A DNA stretch of 64,000 bases, from positions 35,618 through 99,617 of the forward strand of contig NZ_SCML01000022.1 in assembly GCF_005503365.1 (NCBI RefSeq), read 5' to 3'. The position numbers were made by a program, and so were the translations under genes. Shown in pieces: positions 52,769-61,326 of this stretch (within the stretch, counting starts at the first letter, position 1; the number at the start of each line of letters is the position of its first letter). Under the pieces are notes generated by a model. It did not search any database and was not told where the DNA came from. It worked only from the letters and a program-made list of their open reading frames with translations. The stretch is from Hydrogenophaga sp. 2FB. GTDB lineage: Bacteria; Pseudomonadota; Gammaproteobacteria; Burkholderiales; Burkholderiaceae_C.

Positions 52769-53686
52769 TCAGCGACCCCAGCGCAGGACCATCGGATCCA
52801 GGCGTTTCGCGGCGTCGAGCAGGCCCGCGCGCACCTCGGGGTGCATGGGCGGGAAGGGGTGGCGCGCCGCTTCGCAGGCGATCACGCCGCCCGCCTTCAT
52901 GAGTGCCTTGGCGCTGAGGATGCCGCCCTGGCGGTTCTCGCAGTTGATCAGCGGCAGCCACTTGGCGTACGCCGCCACGGCGGCTTCGCGGTCGCCGGCC
53001 AGATAGGGGTCGATGATGGTGCGGATGCCGTCGGGGAACGCACCACCGGTCATCGCGCCCGTGGCGCCGGCGTCCAGGTCGGCCAGCAGGGTGATGGCCT
53101 CTTCGCCGTCCCACGGGCCTTCGATCGCGTCGCCGCCCAGGCGGATCAGCTCGCGCAGCTTGGAGGCCGCACCCGCGGTCTCGATCTTGAAATAGGCCAG
53201 GTGTTCGATCTCGCGCGCCATGCGCGCCAGGAACGGTGCCGACAACACCGTGCCGCTGGCGGGCGCGTCCTGCACCATGATGGGAATGTCGATGGCGTCG
53301 GACAGCCGCGCATAGAACTCGAAGATCTGCGCCTCGGGCACGCGGAAAGTGGCCCCGTGGTAGGGCGGCATCACCATCACCATGGCCGCGCCCTGCGCTT
53401 GCGCGCGACGGCTGCGCTCGGCACACACGGCAGTGCCGTAATGGGTGGTGGTCACGATGACGGGCACGCGGCCCGCCACGTGTTCCAGCACCGTGCGCGT
53501 GATCACCTCGCGTTCCTCATCCGACAGGGAGAACTGCTCGGAGAAGTTGGCCAGGATGCACAGGCCGTGTGAGCCCGCATCGATCATGAAATCGATGCAG
53601 CGCTTCTGGCTCTCGAGGTCGAGCGTGCCGTCTTCGTGGAAGGTGGTGGGCACCACCGGGAACACGCCCTTGTAGCGTCGGTTCAT
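52769..53686 (-). CDS. DHDPS-family 2-keto-3-deoxy acid dehydratase-like protein
   Basis: Class I aldolase-fold protein of the dihydrodipicolinate synthase superfamily, 305 residues. The Schiff-base lysine is Lys167 in YFKIETAGAA. The Tyr that relays protons in DapA is replaced by Gln139 (MVQDAPASGT), and the threonine pair by GLCILANFSEQ, so it is not a lysine-pathway enzyme. The VQDAP pattern matches L-2-keto-3-deoxyarabonate dehydratase relatives, which yield 2-oxoglutarate semialdehyde, the substrate type of the next enzyme. It sits 8 bases after the enolase-family gene and 1 base before the dehydrogenase start. Confidence 0.75.
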   Translation of the reverse strand: MNRRYKGVFPVVPTTFHEDGTLDLESQKRCIDFMIDAGSHGLCILANFSEQFSLSDEEREVITRTVLEHVAGRVPVIVTTTHYGTAVCAERSRRAQAQGAAMVMVMPPYHGATFRVPEAQIFEFYARLSDAIDIPIMVQDAPASGTVLSAPFLARMAREIEHLAYFKIETAGAASKLRELIRLGGDAIEGPWDGEEAITLLADLDAGATGAMTGGAFPDGIRTIIDPYLAGDREAAVAAYAKWLPLINCENRQGGILSAKALMKAGGVIACEAARHPFPPMHPEVRAGLLDAAKRLDPMVLRWGR

Positions 53687-53694
53687 GGCGGGGC

Positions 53695-54867
53695 TCACTC
53701 GATGACGTGGAACTGGTCGAGGAACTCGGTCTTGAGCGTCAGCCCCAGGCCGGGCTTGTCGTCGTCGAGCTGCAGGAAGCCGTTCTCCGCCACCGGCTCG
53801 CCGTCGAAGATGTAGTAGAAGAGTTCGTTGCCGACCTCGACGTCGAACATCGGGAAATACTCGCTCATGGGCGAGGCCAGCGTGCTCATCGTCAGGTGGT
53901 AGTTGTGCATCTGGCCGGCGTGCGGGATCACCGGCACGCTGTAGGCCTCGCACAGCGCGTTGATCTTGTGCGCCGCCGTGATGCCGCCCACGCGGTTGGT
54001 GTCGTACTGCACCACGCTCACCGCTTTCTTGTCGAGCAGCTGCTTGAAGCCGTAGAGGCTGAACTCGTGCTCACCACCCGAGATCGGGATGTCGGTCAGC
54101 TGGTTGAGCTCGGCATAGCCATCGATGTCGTCCGCGATCACCGGTTCTTCCAGCCAGCGCGGTTCGTACTTCACCAGCTTGGGCAGGATGCGCTTGGCGT
54201 ACTCCAGGTTCCAGCCCATGTAGCACTCGAGCATGAGGTCGTTCTCGTAGCCGATCACCTCGCGCACCGCCTCGACCGACTTGAGGTTCTCCACCACACC
54301 TTGCTGGCCGTGGCCCGGGCCGTAACCGAAGCGCATCTTGAAGGCCTTGAAGCCCTGATCCTTGTAGGTCTGCGCTTCTTCCTGCATGGCCTTGAGGTCG
54401 GTGCGGTAGAGCTTGGAGTAATAGCAGGGGATCTTCTCCTTGGTGCGCCCGCCCAGCAGCTTGAACACCGGCTTGTTGACCGACTTGCCCAGGATGTCCC
54501 AGATCGCCAGATCGATCGCCGAGATCGCCGCCATGGTCACGCCCTTGCGGCCCCAGGCGTGGGTGCCGCGGTACATGCGCTGGAACAGGTACTCGTAGTC
54601 CCAGGGGTCCTGGCCCAGCACCAGCGGCGTCAGGTACTCGTCGATGATGGCCTTGGCGATTTTCGGCGCCAGCGCCACATTGCCCAGGCCGACGATGCCG
54701 GTGTCGGTCTCGATCTCCACCACCGTCCACGAGTGGAAACGGAAAGTGCTCATGGTCTCGGACTTCGAGTACAGCAGGTCCATGGCGTTGGAGCAGAAGT
54801 TGCCCTGGGGCGGCACGGTTTTGCCTTTCCACTCGAACACGCGGGCGCGGACGGATTTGATCTTCAT
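53695..54867 (-). CDS. Mandelate racemase/enolase-family sugar acid dehydratase (L-rhamnonate dehydratase-like)
   Basis: Enolase-superfamily acid-sugar dehydratase, 390 residues. Its N-terminus ([20 protein letters not shown]), [13 protein letters not shown], and C-terminal [16 protein letters not shown] and [22 protein letters not shown] strongly resemble E. coli RhmD. Metal-ligand candidates are Glu214, Glu240 and Glu266 and the catalytic base His316. L-rhamnonate dehydratase makes 2-keto-3-deoxy-L-rhamnonate, but homologues also accept other aldonates. ATG 54867 is chosen because [13 protein letters not shown] is the family start. It precedes the keto-acid dehydratase gene. Confidence 0.8.
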   Translation of the reverse strand: MKIKSVRARVFEWKGKTVPPQGNFCSNAMDLLYSKSETMSTFRFHSWTVVEIETDTGIVGLGNVALAPKIAKAIIDEYLTPLVLGQDPWDYEYLFQRMYRGTHAWGRKGVTMAAISAIDLAIWDILGKSVNKPVFKLLGGRTKEKIPCYYSKLYRTDLKAMQEEAQTYKDQGFKAFKMRFGYGPGHGQQGVVENLKSVEAVREVIGYENDLMLECYMGWNLEYAKRILPKLVKYEPRWLEEPVIADDIDGYAELNQLTDIPISGGEHEFSLYGFKQLLDKKAVSVVQYDTNRVGGITAAHKINALCEAYSVPVIPHAGQMHNYHLTMSTLASPMSEYFPMFDVEVGNELFYYIFDGEPVAENGFLQLDDDKPGLGLTLKTEFLDQFHVIE

Positions 54868-54909
54868 AAAAGTGTCGGGTCTGGTAAAAAAAAGGAGGGG
54901 CGACACGGG

Positions 54910-55926
54910 TCAGGCCGGGCGCGTCGCACCCATGCGGGCGGCAATGCGCAAGGCGTTGTAGGTGGCATTCACATCCGCACGGCCCTGGCCGGCGATGTCG
55001 TAAGCGGTGCCGTGCGCCGGCGTGGTGATGGGCACCGGAAGGCCGCCCTGCACGGTCACGCCCTTGGAGAAGCCCATCAGCTTGATGGCGATCTGGCCCT
55101 GGTCGTGGTACATGGTCACGATGGCCTGGTATTCGCCGTCGCGCGCCTTGAGAAAGATGGTGTCGGCCGGGAACGGGCCGCCCACGGCAATGCCTTCGGC
55201 CGCGAGCTCGCGCACCGCCGGCTCGATGATCTCGATCTCCTCGCGCCCGCAGGTGCCGCCGTCGCCGCCGTGCGGGTTGAACGCCGCCACCGCAACCTTG
55301 GGCTGGGCGAAGCCCGCCGCCTGCAGCGAGCGGTAGATCAGGCGCGAGGCGTCCTTGATGCGGTCCTTGCTCAGGTGGCTGGCCGCGTCCTTGAGCGGGA
55401 CGTGCGAGGACACGCGCGAAGTCCACAGCTCACCGAGGGTGTTGAACTCGCAGAAGTAGCCCTGCACGCCAAGGTACTCGGCGAAGTGGTGCAGCTCGTC
55501 CTCGTGCCTGAGGCCGCCCTGCTTCATCGCGAACTTGTTGAGCGGTGCGAAGCAGATGGCGTCGACCTCGCCGCGGCGCGTGGCGTCCATGCAGGCGTTG
55601 AGCACCTGCAGCACCGAAGCACCGCCCGGCGCCTGGGCCACGCCACGCTGCACCTGCTCGGACGCCACCGTGTCCATGGCCAGCCAGGCCGGCGTCCGGA
55701 CATCGGCGCGCTCGCGCACCTCGGCGAAGCTGCGCACCGGCGTGGTGGCCACCTGTACGCCGGCCACCTGCTGGCCCTCGGCCCACAACCAGGGGTCGCC
55801 CACCAGCACCAGGTTGGCGTGCGAGGCGGCATCGGTCTGCCCCAACAGGCGGGCGATCAACTCGGGGCCGATGCCGGCCGGGTCGCCCAGGGTCAGGGCG
55901 ACGACAGGAAGTTCATTCGGTTTCAC
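54910..55926 (-). CDS. PdxA-family 4-phosphate/diol dehydrogenase (PdxA2-like)
   Basis: NAD-dependent dehydrogenase of the PdxA family, 338 residues. Motifs: LTLGDPAGIGPEL at the N-terminus, the metal histidines of FNPHGGDGG and TMYHDQGQIAIKLMGF, and TTPAHGTAYDIAG. Paralogues of this type act in catabolic pathways (D-threonate, tartrate or dihydrodiol oxidation) rather than vitamin B6 synthesis. The GTG at 55926 has the ribosome site GAGGAG. It lies between the Bug receptor gene and the dehydratase gene in the same orientation, so it belongs to the sugar-acid set. Substrate not known. Confidence 0.78.
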   Translation of the reverse strand: MKPNELPVVALTLGDPAGIGPELIARLLGQTDAASHANLVLVGDPWLWAEGQQVAGVQVATTPVRSFAEVRERADVRTPAWLAMDTVASEQVQRGVAQAPGGASVLQVLNACMDATRRGEVDAICFAPLNKFAMKQGGLRHEDELHHFAEYLGVQGYFCEFNTLGELWTSRVSSHVPLKDAASHLSKDRIKDASRLIYRSLQAAGFAQPKVAVAAFNPHGGDGGTCGREEIEIIEPAVRELAAEGIAVGGPFPADTIFLKARDGEYQAIVTMYHDQGQIAIKLMGFSKGVTVQGGLPVPITTPAHGTAYDIAGQGRADVNATYNALRIAARMGATRPA

Positions 55927-55965
55927 GGGGGTCTCCTCGGGTCTGGCTGCGGCGTTGGTTCGCGC

Positions 55966-56928
55966 TCAGTCGAGCTTGATGTTCTTGCGGCGGATCAGGT
56001 CGCCGTAGCGCTTGTTCTCGGCATTGTGGAAAGCCTGGAAGGCTTCGGGCGTCATCGGCGTCAGGTCCGCACCGATGGCGGACAGGCGCGCCTGCGTCTC
56101 GGGCATGGCGATCACCTTGTTGACCTCGGCGTTGACACGGGCAATCACGTCCCTGGGCGTGGCCGCCGGCATGTAGATGCCGTACCAGGCGCTCATCTCA
56201 ACGCCCTTCACACCCGCTTCCGCCATGGTGGGCACATCGGGCAGTTGCGGATTGCGCTTGGCAGCGGCCACCGCCAGCGGGCGGATCTTGCCGTTGCGGA
56301 TGTGGCCGATCACCGAAGGCATGGTGTCGAAGCTGACCTGCACCACGCCACCCATCAGGTCGACCAGCGCGGGCGCGCTGCCGCGGTAGGGAATGTGGGT
56401 GATGAATACACCTGTCACGTCCTTGAACATTTCGGCCGCGATGTGCTGCGTGCTGCCCGATCCACTGGTGGCGTAGTTGAGCTTTCCCGGGCGGCTCTTT
56501 GCCAGCGTGATCAGCCCTTCCACGTTGGTCACCGGCAACGAGGTGTTGGCGACCAGCACGTTGGGCACGGAGCCCACGAAGGCGACTGGCACCAGGTCCT
56601 TGTCGTTGTCGTAGTTGAGCTTGAAGAGATGCGGCGCGATGGCATGCGCGGTGGACACGCCCATGATCAGGGTGTGGCCATCGGTGGACTTGGCGGTCAG
56701 GTCGGCAGCCAGGGTGTTCGAGGCGCCAGCGCGGTTCTCCACCACCACGCTCTGCTTGAGCAAGGGGCCCAACCGGTCGGCGACCGCACGGGCCATCGCG
56801 TCGGTGCCACCACCGGGCGAGGACCCGACCAGGATCTTCACGGGCTGGCGCGGCCAGTCCTGCGCGGTGGCCAGGCCCGCCGTCATGGTCAGCGCCAGCG
56901 CAGGCAGCACCCATTTCAATGTCTTCAT
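55966..56928 (-). CDS. Bug/TctC-family tripartite tricarboxylate receptor
   Basis: Periplasmic solute-binding protein of the Bug family, 320 residues. The signal ends ALTMTAGLATAQD. The mature start PRQPVKILVGSSPGGGTDAMARA, and NRAGASNTLAADLTAKSTDGHTLIMG, and the YRGSAPALVDLMGG motif are diagnostic. It probably captures the sugar acid or its precursor for the operon. The membrane subunits TctA/TctB are not in the window, the rule for most Bug genes. It is first in the operon; ATG 56928 is 113 bases from the divergent LysR ATG. Confidence 0.85.
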   Translation of the reverse strand: MKTLKWVLPALALTMTAGLATAQDWPRQPVKILVGSSPGGGTDAMARAVADRLGPLLKQSVVVENRAGASNTLAADLTAKSTDGHTLIMGVSTAHAIAPHLFKLNYDNDKDLVPVAFVGSVPNVLVANTSLPVTNVEGLITLAKSRPGKLNYATSGSGSTQHIAAEMFKDVTGVFITHIPYRGSAPALVDLMGGVVQVSFDTMPSVIGHIRNGKIRPLAVAAAKRNPQLPDVPTMAEAGVKGVEMSAWYGIYMPAATPRDVIARVNAEVNKVIAMPETQARLSAIGADLTPMTPEAFQAFHNAENKRYGDLIRRKNIKLD

Positions 56929-57015
56929 GGTTTGTCTCCGTCAGGAAAAGTGGTGAGAAGCGAGCGGATGGTAGGTCGTCGATTGATTTCCGTATATTGA
57001 AAGTTGGTGAATTAT

Positions 57016-57041
57016 TGATAGCCACCAGTTATCATTTATCG
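57016..57041 (+). promoter_or_regulatory. LysR-type operator overlapping a leaderless -10
   Basis: TGATA (57016-57020) and TATCA (57030-57034) form an inverted repeat with a nine-base spacer, as in LysR T-N11-A sites. The right arm is the start of TATCAT (57030-57035), which lies exactly six bases before ATG 57042, so the regulator may cover its own -10. Confidence 0.45.
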
Positions 57042-57959
57042 ATGGCAACCTCACCAACCCAACAGCTGTTGAACCGCATGCGCATGCGGCAGGTGGCACT
57101 CCTGCTGGCGATCGGGCGCAGCGGCACATTGCGCGCGGCCGCGAGCGAACTCGGCATGTCCCAGCCGGCGGCCACCAAGATGCTGCACGAGCTTGAACAC
57201 GCGCTCGGGCACACGCTGTTCGAGCGCGCCGGGCGTGGCCTGAAGCTCACCGAGTCGGGCCAGTGCGTGCTCGGTCACTTCCAGGGCCTGCAGGGCAGCC
57301 TGGATGCCTTGACCCGTGAGCTGGCAGGCATTGAACAAGGCGGCAGCGGCAAGCTGCTCATCGGCAGCATCATGGCCGCCTCGCCAGAGCTGTTGACCGA
57401 TTCGCTGTTGCACCTGCGCGAGATGCACCCGAACCTGGCGATCGAGATCACGGTGGACACGAGTGACCGGCTCACCAATGCCCTGAGGCGCGGCGACCTC
57501 GACCTGGTGATCGGCCGCGTGCCCGAGGGCGCAATCGATGACATGGACTTCCTGCCGGTGGCCGACGAGGCGCTCAGTGTGGTGGCAGGGCCCACCCATC
57601 CCCTGGCGAACAAGCCCCGCGTGGTCTTCACGGAGTTGCTGAACCACCCCTGGATCCTGCAGCCACGCGGCAGCCCCATGCGCGATGTGCTGGAGCAGGA
57701 GTTCCGCCGCCACAAGGCCCGCCTGCCGCGCGGCTTGATCGAAACCTCGTCCATCCTCACGACCATGAACCTGCTTGTGCGCTCGGACATGATCGCGGTC
57801 ATCCCCGCAGAAGTGGCCGCCCGGTACGAGGCGCATGGCCTGCTGGCCTGCCTGCGCTACGCAGTGCGACAGCAACTCGGCGTGTTTGGCTGTCTCACGG
57901 CGCGCGGACGGCCACCGAGTCCACCCGTACGACAGTTGCTGTCATTGCTGCTGGGTTGA
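57042..57959 (+). CDS. LysR-family regulator of the sugar-acid operon
   Basis: LysR-type regulator, 305 residues. N-terminal helix-turn-helix (about 10-70) has RQVALLLAIGRSGTLRAAASELGMSQPAATKMLHELEHALG; the effector-binding domain follows (about 90-290). The subgroup resembles GbpR/CbbR-like regulators of sugar uptake (galactose-binding-protein regulator). It is divergent from the Bug-PdxA-dehydratase operon with 113 bases between start codons, which is the usual geometry for a LysR gene and its target. The effector is likely an aldonic acid or a keto-deoxy intermediate. No ribosome site is seen before the ATG. Confidence 0.82.
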   Translation: MATSPTQQLLNRMRMRQVALLLAIGRSGTLRAAASELGMSQPAATKMLHELEHALGHTLFERAGRGLKLTESGQCVLGHFQGLQGSLDALTRELAGIEQGGSGKLLIGSIMAASPELLTDSLLHLREMHPNLAIEITVDTSDRLTNALRRGDLDLVIGRVPEGAIDDMDFLPVADEALSVVAGPTHPLANKPRVVFTELLNHPWILQPRGSPMRDVLEQEFRRHKARLPRGLIETSSILTTMNLLVRSDMIAVIPAEVAARYEAHGLLACLRYAVRQQLGVFGCLTARGRPPSPPVRQLLSLLLG

Positions 57960-58031
57960 GATGTGGCCCTGCCCTACTCCGTTTTCGGCGTTGTGGACGA
58001 CTTGCTTTAGGCGCCAAAAGGGTCGAGGCGC

Positions 58032-60869
58032 TCAATGCGCCTTGTCCCAGTTCGGCCCGACACCCACCTCGGCCAACAACGGCACCTTGAGCGCAGCCAC
58101 CCCCGCCATGAGGTGCGGGATCTCCGTGCGCAACCAGTCCACCTCGCCCTCGGGCACCTCGAACACCAGTTCGTCGTGCACCTGCATGACCATCTTCGTG
58201 CTGCGCCGCTGTTCATCCAGCGCCTTCTGCACCGCCACCATGCTGAGCTTGATGAGATCGGCCGCCGTGCCTTGCATGGGGGCGTTGATGGCCTGGCGCT
58301 CCAGCGCCGCCAGCTTCGCGCCCTTGGCGTTCTTGATGTCGGGCAGCACCAGGCGCCGGCCGAACACGGTCTCGATGTAGCCCATTTCCTTGGCGCGCTG
58401 GCGCGTCTCGTCCATGTAGCGCCGCACACCCTCGAAGCGTTCGAAGTAGCGCGCGATGTAGTTCTTGGCCGCAGTGTTGTCGATACCCAGCGCCTTGGCC
58501 AGGCCGAACGTGCCCATGCCATAGATCAGGCCGAAGTTGATCACCTTCGCATAACGGCGCTGCTCGCTGCTGACCTGCGCGGTCTCCACGCCAAACACCT
58601 CGGCGGCGGTCGCGCGGTGCACGTCCAGGCCTTCGTGGAAGGCGCGCAGCAGGGCTTCGTCGCCGCTGATGTGGGCCATGATGCGCAGCTCGATCTGCGA
58701 GTAGTCGGCGCTCGCGATCACGTGGCCCGCCGGTGCCACGAAGGCCTCGCGCACGCGCCGGCCTTCGGGCGTGCGGATGGGGATGTTCTGCAGGTTCGGG
58801 TCGTTGCTGGAGAGGCGCCCGGTCACCGCCACCGCCTGCGCATAGTGGGTGTGCACGCGGCCCGTGCGCGGCAGCGCCATCTGCGCGAGCTTGTCGGTGT
58901 ACGTGCCCTTGAGCTTGGACAGGCTGCGGTGCTCCAGGATCTTCGCGGGCAGCGGGTAATCCTCGGCCAGCTTCTCCAGCACCTCTTCGTCGGTGCTGCG
59001 CGCGCCGGTCGCCGTCTTCTTGATGACGGGCAGGCCCAGCTTGTCGAAGAAGATTTCGCCCAGTTGCTTGGGACTGCCCAGGTTGAACGGCTGGCCGGCG
59101 ATCTCGAACGCCTCCTGCTCCAGCGCGACGATGCGCTGGCCCAGTTCGTTGCTCTGGCGGCTCAGCATGGGCGCGTCGATCAGCACGCCGTTGCGCTCGA
59201 TGCGGTAGAGCGCTTCGCTGCTGGCGATCTCAAGCTCGTAGACGAAGTTCAACTTCTCGTCGGCCTGCAGTTGGGGCCACAGCGCCAGGTGCACGTCCAG
59301 CGTCTGGTCGCTGTCTTCGCACGAGTACTCGGCCGCCTTGGCCACATCGACCTGGGCGAACGGGATCTGGTGCGCGCCCTTGCCGCACAGGTCTTCGTAG
59401 TTGATGCCCTGGCGGCCCAGGTGGCGCTCGGCCAGGCTGGCCAGCCCGTGTGGCTTGTGCACTTCCAGCACGTAGCTCTGCAGCATGGTGTCGTGCACAT
59501 AGCCCTGCACTTCGATGCCGTGGTTGGCGAACACGTGGCGGTCGTACTTGATGTGCTGGCCGAGCTTGAGTTTGCTCGGGTCTTCCAGCCAGGGCTTGAG
59601 CCTGGCCAGCACCTCGTCGAACGGCAGTTGCTCGGGCGCGTCGGGCCCGCTGTGGCGCAGCGGGATGTAGGCCGCTTCGCCCGGCTTCACGCTGAAGCTG
59701 ATGCCCACGATCTCGGCGCGCATTTCGTCCAGCGAGGTGGTTTCGGTGTCGAGCGCCACCAGTTCGGCGGCCTGCACGCGCTGCAGCCAGTCGTCGAACA
59801 TCGGCCAGGTCAGGATGGTGTCGTACTTCAGGTTGGTGGTGCGCTGGGCACTGCCACTGAGGTCGGGCTCGTCGAACAGGCCCGGCGTGCCTTCGTCGGC
59901 CTTGCCCTGGGCCTTGACCTTGCCCTGGCTTGCTTCGATCAACTCCGGCGGCGCATCGTGCAGCGACAGGGATTTGACCAGGCCCTTGAAGCCGTAGGTC
60001 TCGCCGAAAGCCTTGAGCGCTTCGGAGTCCTGCCCGCCGATGGTGATGGCCTCCAGCGAGGGCAGGCCCTCGATGTATTCCTTCAGGTCGCAGTCGATTT
60101 TGATGGTGAGCAGCTCGCGGCCCTTGGGCAGCCAGTCCAGCGCGTTGCGCAGGTTCTCGCCGGCCACGCCCTTGATCTCGTGTGCGCGCGCCACCAGGGC
60201 CTCCAGCGAGCCGTATTCCGTCAGCCACTTCACGGCCGTCTTCGGGCCGACCTTGGGCACGCCCGGCACGTTGTCCACCTGGTCGCCCACCAGGTTCTGG
60301 TAGTCCAGCATCAGGCTGGGCGGCACGCCGAACTCGGCCGTCACGCCCGCGATGTCCCGGCGGCGGTCGTTCATCGTGTCGATCACGGTGATGTGCTCGT
60401 TGACGAGCTGGCTCAGGTCCTTGTCACCGCTGGAGATGATGCAGGTGATGCCCTGCTGCGAGGCGACATGGGCCAGGGTGCCGATCACGTCGTCGGCCTC
60501 CACGCCGGGCACGTCCAGCACCTTCCAGCCCAGCAGCTTCACCACCTCGTGGATCGGCGCGATCTGCGCGCGCAGGTCGTCGGGCATGGGCGTTCGGGTG
60601 GCCTTGTACTCCGGGTACAGCGCGTCGCGGAAGGTCGGGCCCTTGGCGTCGAACACGCAGGCCGCGTAGTCGGCGCGCACGTCCTTGCGCAGCTTCTGCA
60701 TCATGTTGATCATGATGCGGATGGCGCCGGTTTTCAGGACCGTGCCATCGGGCAAGGTGGTGCTCATGGCTTCACCGCCGGCAAAGAACGCGCGGTAGAG
60801 GTAACTGGAGCCGTCGACCAGCAGCAGGGTCTTGTCGGCGGGGGTGGCGGGGGTTTGGGCGTCGGACAT
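58032..60869 (-). CDS. polA: DNA polymerase I
   Basis: Replication-repair polymerase, 945 residues. Domains in order: 5'-3' exonuclease (about 15-300, with FDAKGPTFRDALYPEYKATR and PGVEADDVIGTLA), 3'-5' exonuclease (about 350-540) with intact metal residues in LVALDTETTSLDEM, and polymerase (from about 570) with motif A ASADYSQIELRIMAHISGD, motif B RYAKVINFGLIYGMG and motif C QVHDELVFEVPE. Proofreading is therefore predicted active. Start ATG 60869 has no Shine-Dalgarno, and a CACAAT -10-like element lies six bases upstream. It is divergent from the DUF2782-like gene. Confidence 0.95.
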   Translation of the reverse strand: MSDAQTPATPADKTLLLVDGSSYLYRAFFAGGEAMSTTLPDGTVLKTGAIRIMINMMQKLRKDVRADYAACVFDAKGPTFRDALYPEYKATRTPMPDDLRAQIAPIHEVVKLLGWKVLDVPGVEADDVIGTLAHVASQQGITCIISSGDKDLSQLVNEHITVIDTMNDRRRDIAGVTAEFGVPPSLMLDYQNLVGDQVDNVPGVPKVGPKTAVKWLTEYGSLEALVARAHEIKGVAGENLRNALDWLPKGRELLTIKIDCDLKEYIEGLPSLEAITIGGQDSEALKAFGETYGFKGLVKSLSLHDAPPELIEASQGKVKAQGKADEGTPGLFDEPDLSGSAQRTTNLKYDTILTWPMFDDWLQRVQAAELVALDTETTSLDEMRAEIVGISFSVKPGEAAYIPLRHSGPDAPEQLPFDEVLARLKPWLEDPSKLKLGQHIKYDRHVFANHGIEVQGYVHDTMLQSYVLEVHKPHGLASLAERHLGRQGINYEDLCGKGAHQIPFAQVDVAKAAEYSCEDSDQTLDVHLALWPQLQADEKLNFVYELEIASSEALYRIERNGVLIDAPMLSRQSNELGQRIVALEQEAFEIAGQPFNLGSPKQLGEIFFDKLGLPVIKKTATGARSTDEEVLEKLAEDYPLPAKILEHRSLSKLKGTYTDKLAQMALPRTGRVHTHYAQAVAVTGRLSSNDPNLQNIPIRTPEGRRVREAFVAPAGHVIASADYSQIELRIMAHISGDEALLRAFHEGLDVHRATAAEVFGVETAQVSSEQRRYAKVINFGLIYGMGTFGLAKALGIDNTAAKNYIARYFERFEGVRRYMDETRQRAKEMGYIETVFGRRLVLPDIKNAKGAKLAALERQAINAPMQGTAADLIKLSMVAVQKALDEQRRSTKMVMQVHDELVFEVPEGEVDWLRTEIPHLMAGVAALKVPLLAEVGVGPNWDKAH

Positions 60870-60875
60870 GGGGCA

Positions 60876-60984
60876 ATTGTGGCGGAGATCGCACCCCGTC
60901 TCGCCGGCCCCCCAAGGGCCCCGTATCCCGTGGTGACGCGTTTCGCCCCGGAACGCAGCGGGACCGGGCGGCCTTGCCTACAAT
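60876..60984. promoter_or_regulatory. Divergent promoter region of polA and DUF2782-like gene
   Basis: CACAAT on the minus strand (60881-60876) lies six bases before polA ATG 60869. TACAAT on the plus strand (60979-60984) lies six bases before ATG 60991. Both positions match leaderless starts. -35 elements are not clear. Confidence 0.4.
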
Positions 60985-60990
60985 GCCCGT

Positions 60991-61314
60991 ATGAACCTCC
61001 CATTCCGCTCCTCCCTGGCCGTGCTGGCCTTAGGCCTGTGCGCCGCCCTGCCGGCCCTGGCCCAGGTGGCGCCAGCGGACAACGCCCCGCGCGAGCCGGT
61101 TTCGCCGCGCGACCGCATTGAACGCATCACGCACGAAGACAAGCTCACCCGCATCGACGAACTGCGCGTGGGTGGCCAGACGCAGAGCATCGACGTGCAG
61201 CCCAAGAACGGCGCACCCGCCTACCAGATCCAGCCCGACAACGGCACGGGCGACTCCAGCAGCAAGCGCACGGGCAACGCCGGGCGCAGCAGCTGGCGCA
61301 TTCTGAATTTCTGA
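60991..61314 (+). CDS. DUF2782-like exported protein
   Basis: Small secreted protein, 107 residues. Signal peptide with ALGLCAALPALAQ. The mature core ITHEDKLTRIDELRVGGQTQSIDVQPKNGAPAYQIQPDNG matches the DUF2782 pattern (short beta-rich protein), which also lies between polA and thrB in Pseudomonas. The C-terminus is Ser/Lys-rich (SSSKRTGNAGRSSWRILNF). Its role is unknown, but the conserved location with thrB points to a link. It is 12 bases from thrB, so co-transcribed. Confidence 0.7.
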   Translation: MNLPFRSSLAVLALGLCAALPALAQVAPADNAPREPVSPRDRIERITHEDKLTRIDELRVGGQTQSIDVQPKNGAPAYQIQPDNGTGDSSSKRTGNAGRSSWRILNF

Positions 61315-61326
61315 CTCTCCCGTTTC

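Noticed and set aside
53707..57000. A 1097-codon plus-strand open frame opposite the sugar-acid operon
   Set aside because: Spans five clear minus-strand genes with recognised motifs and shows antisense composition.
58035..61121. A 1028-codon plus-strand open frame opposite polA
   Set aside because: Antisense to a complete DNA polymerase I; composition typical of shadows.
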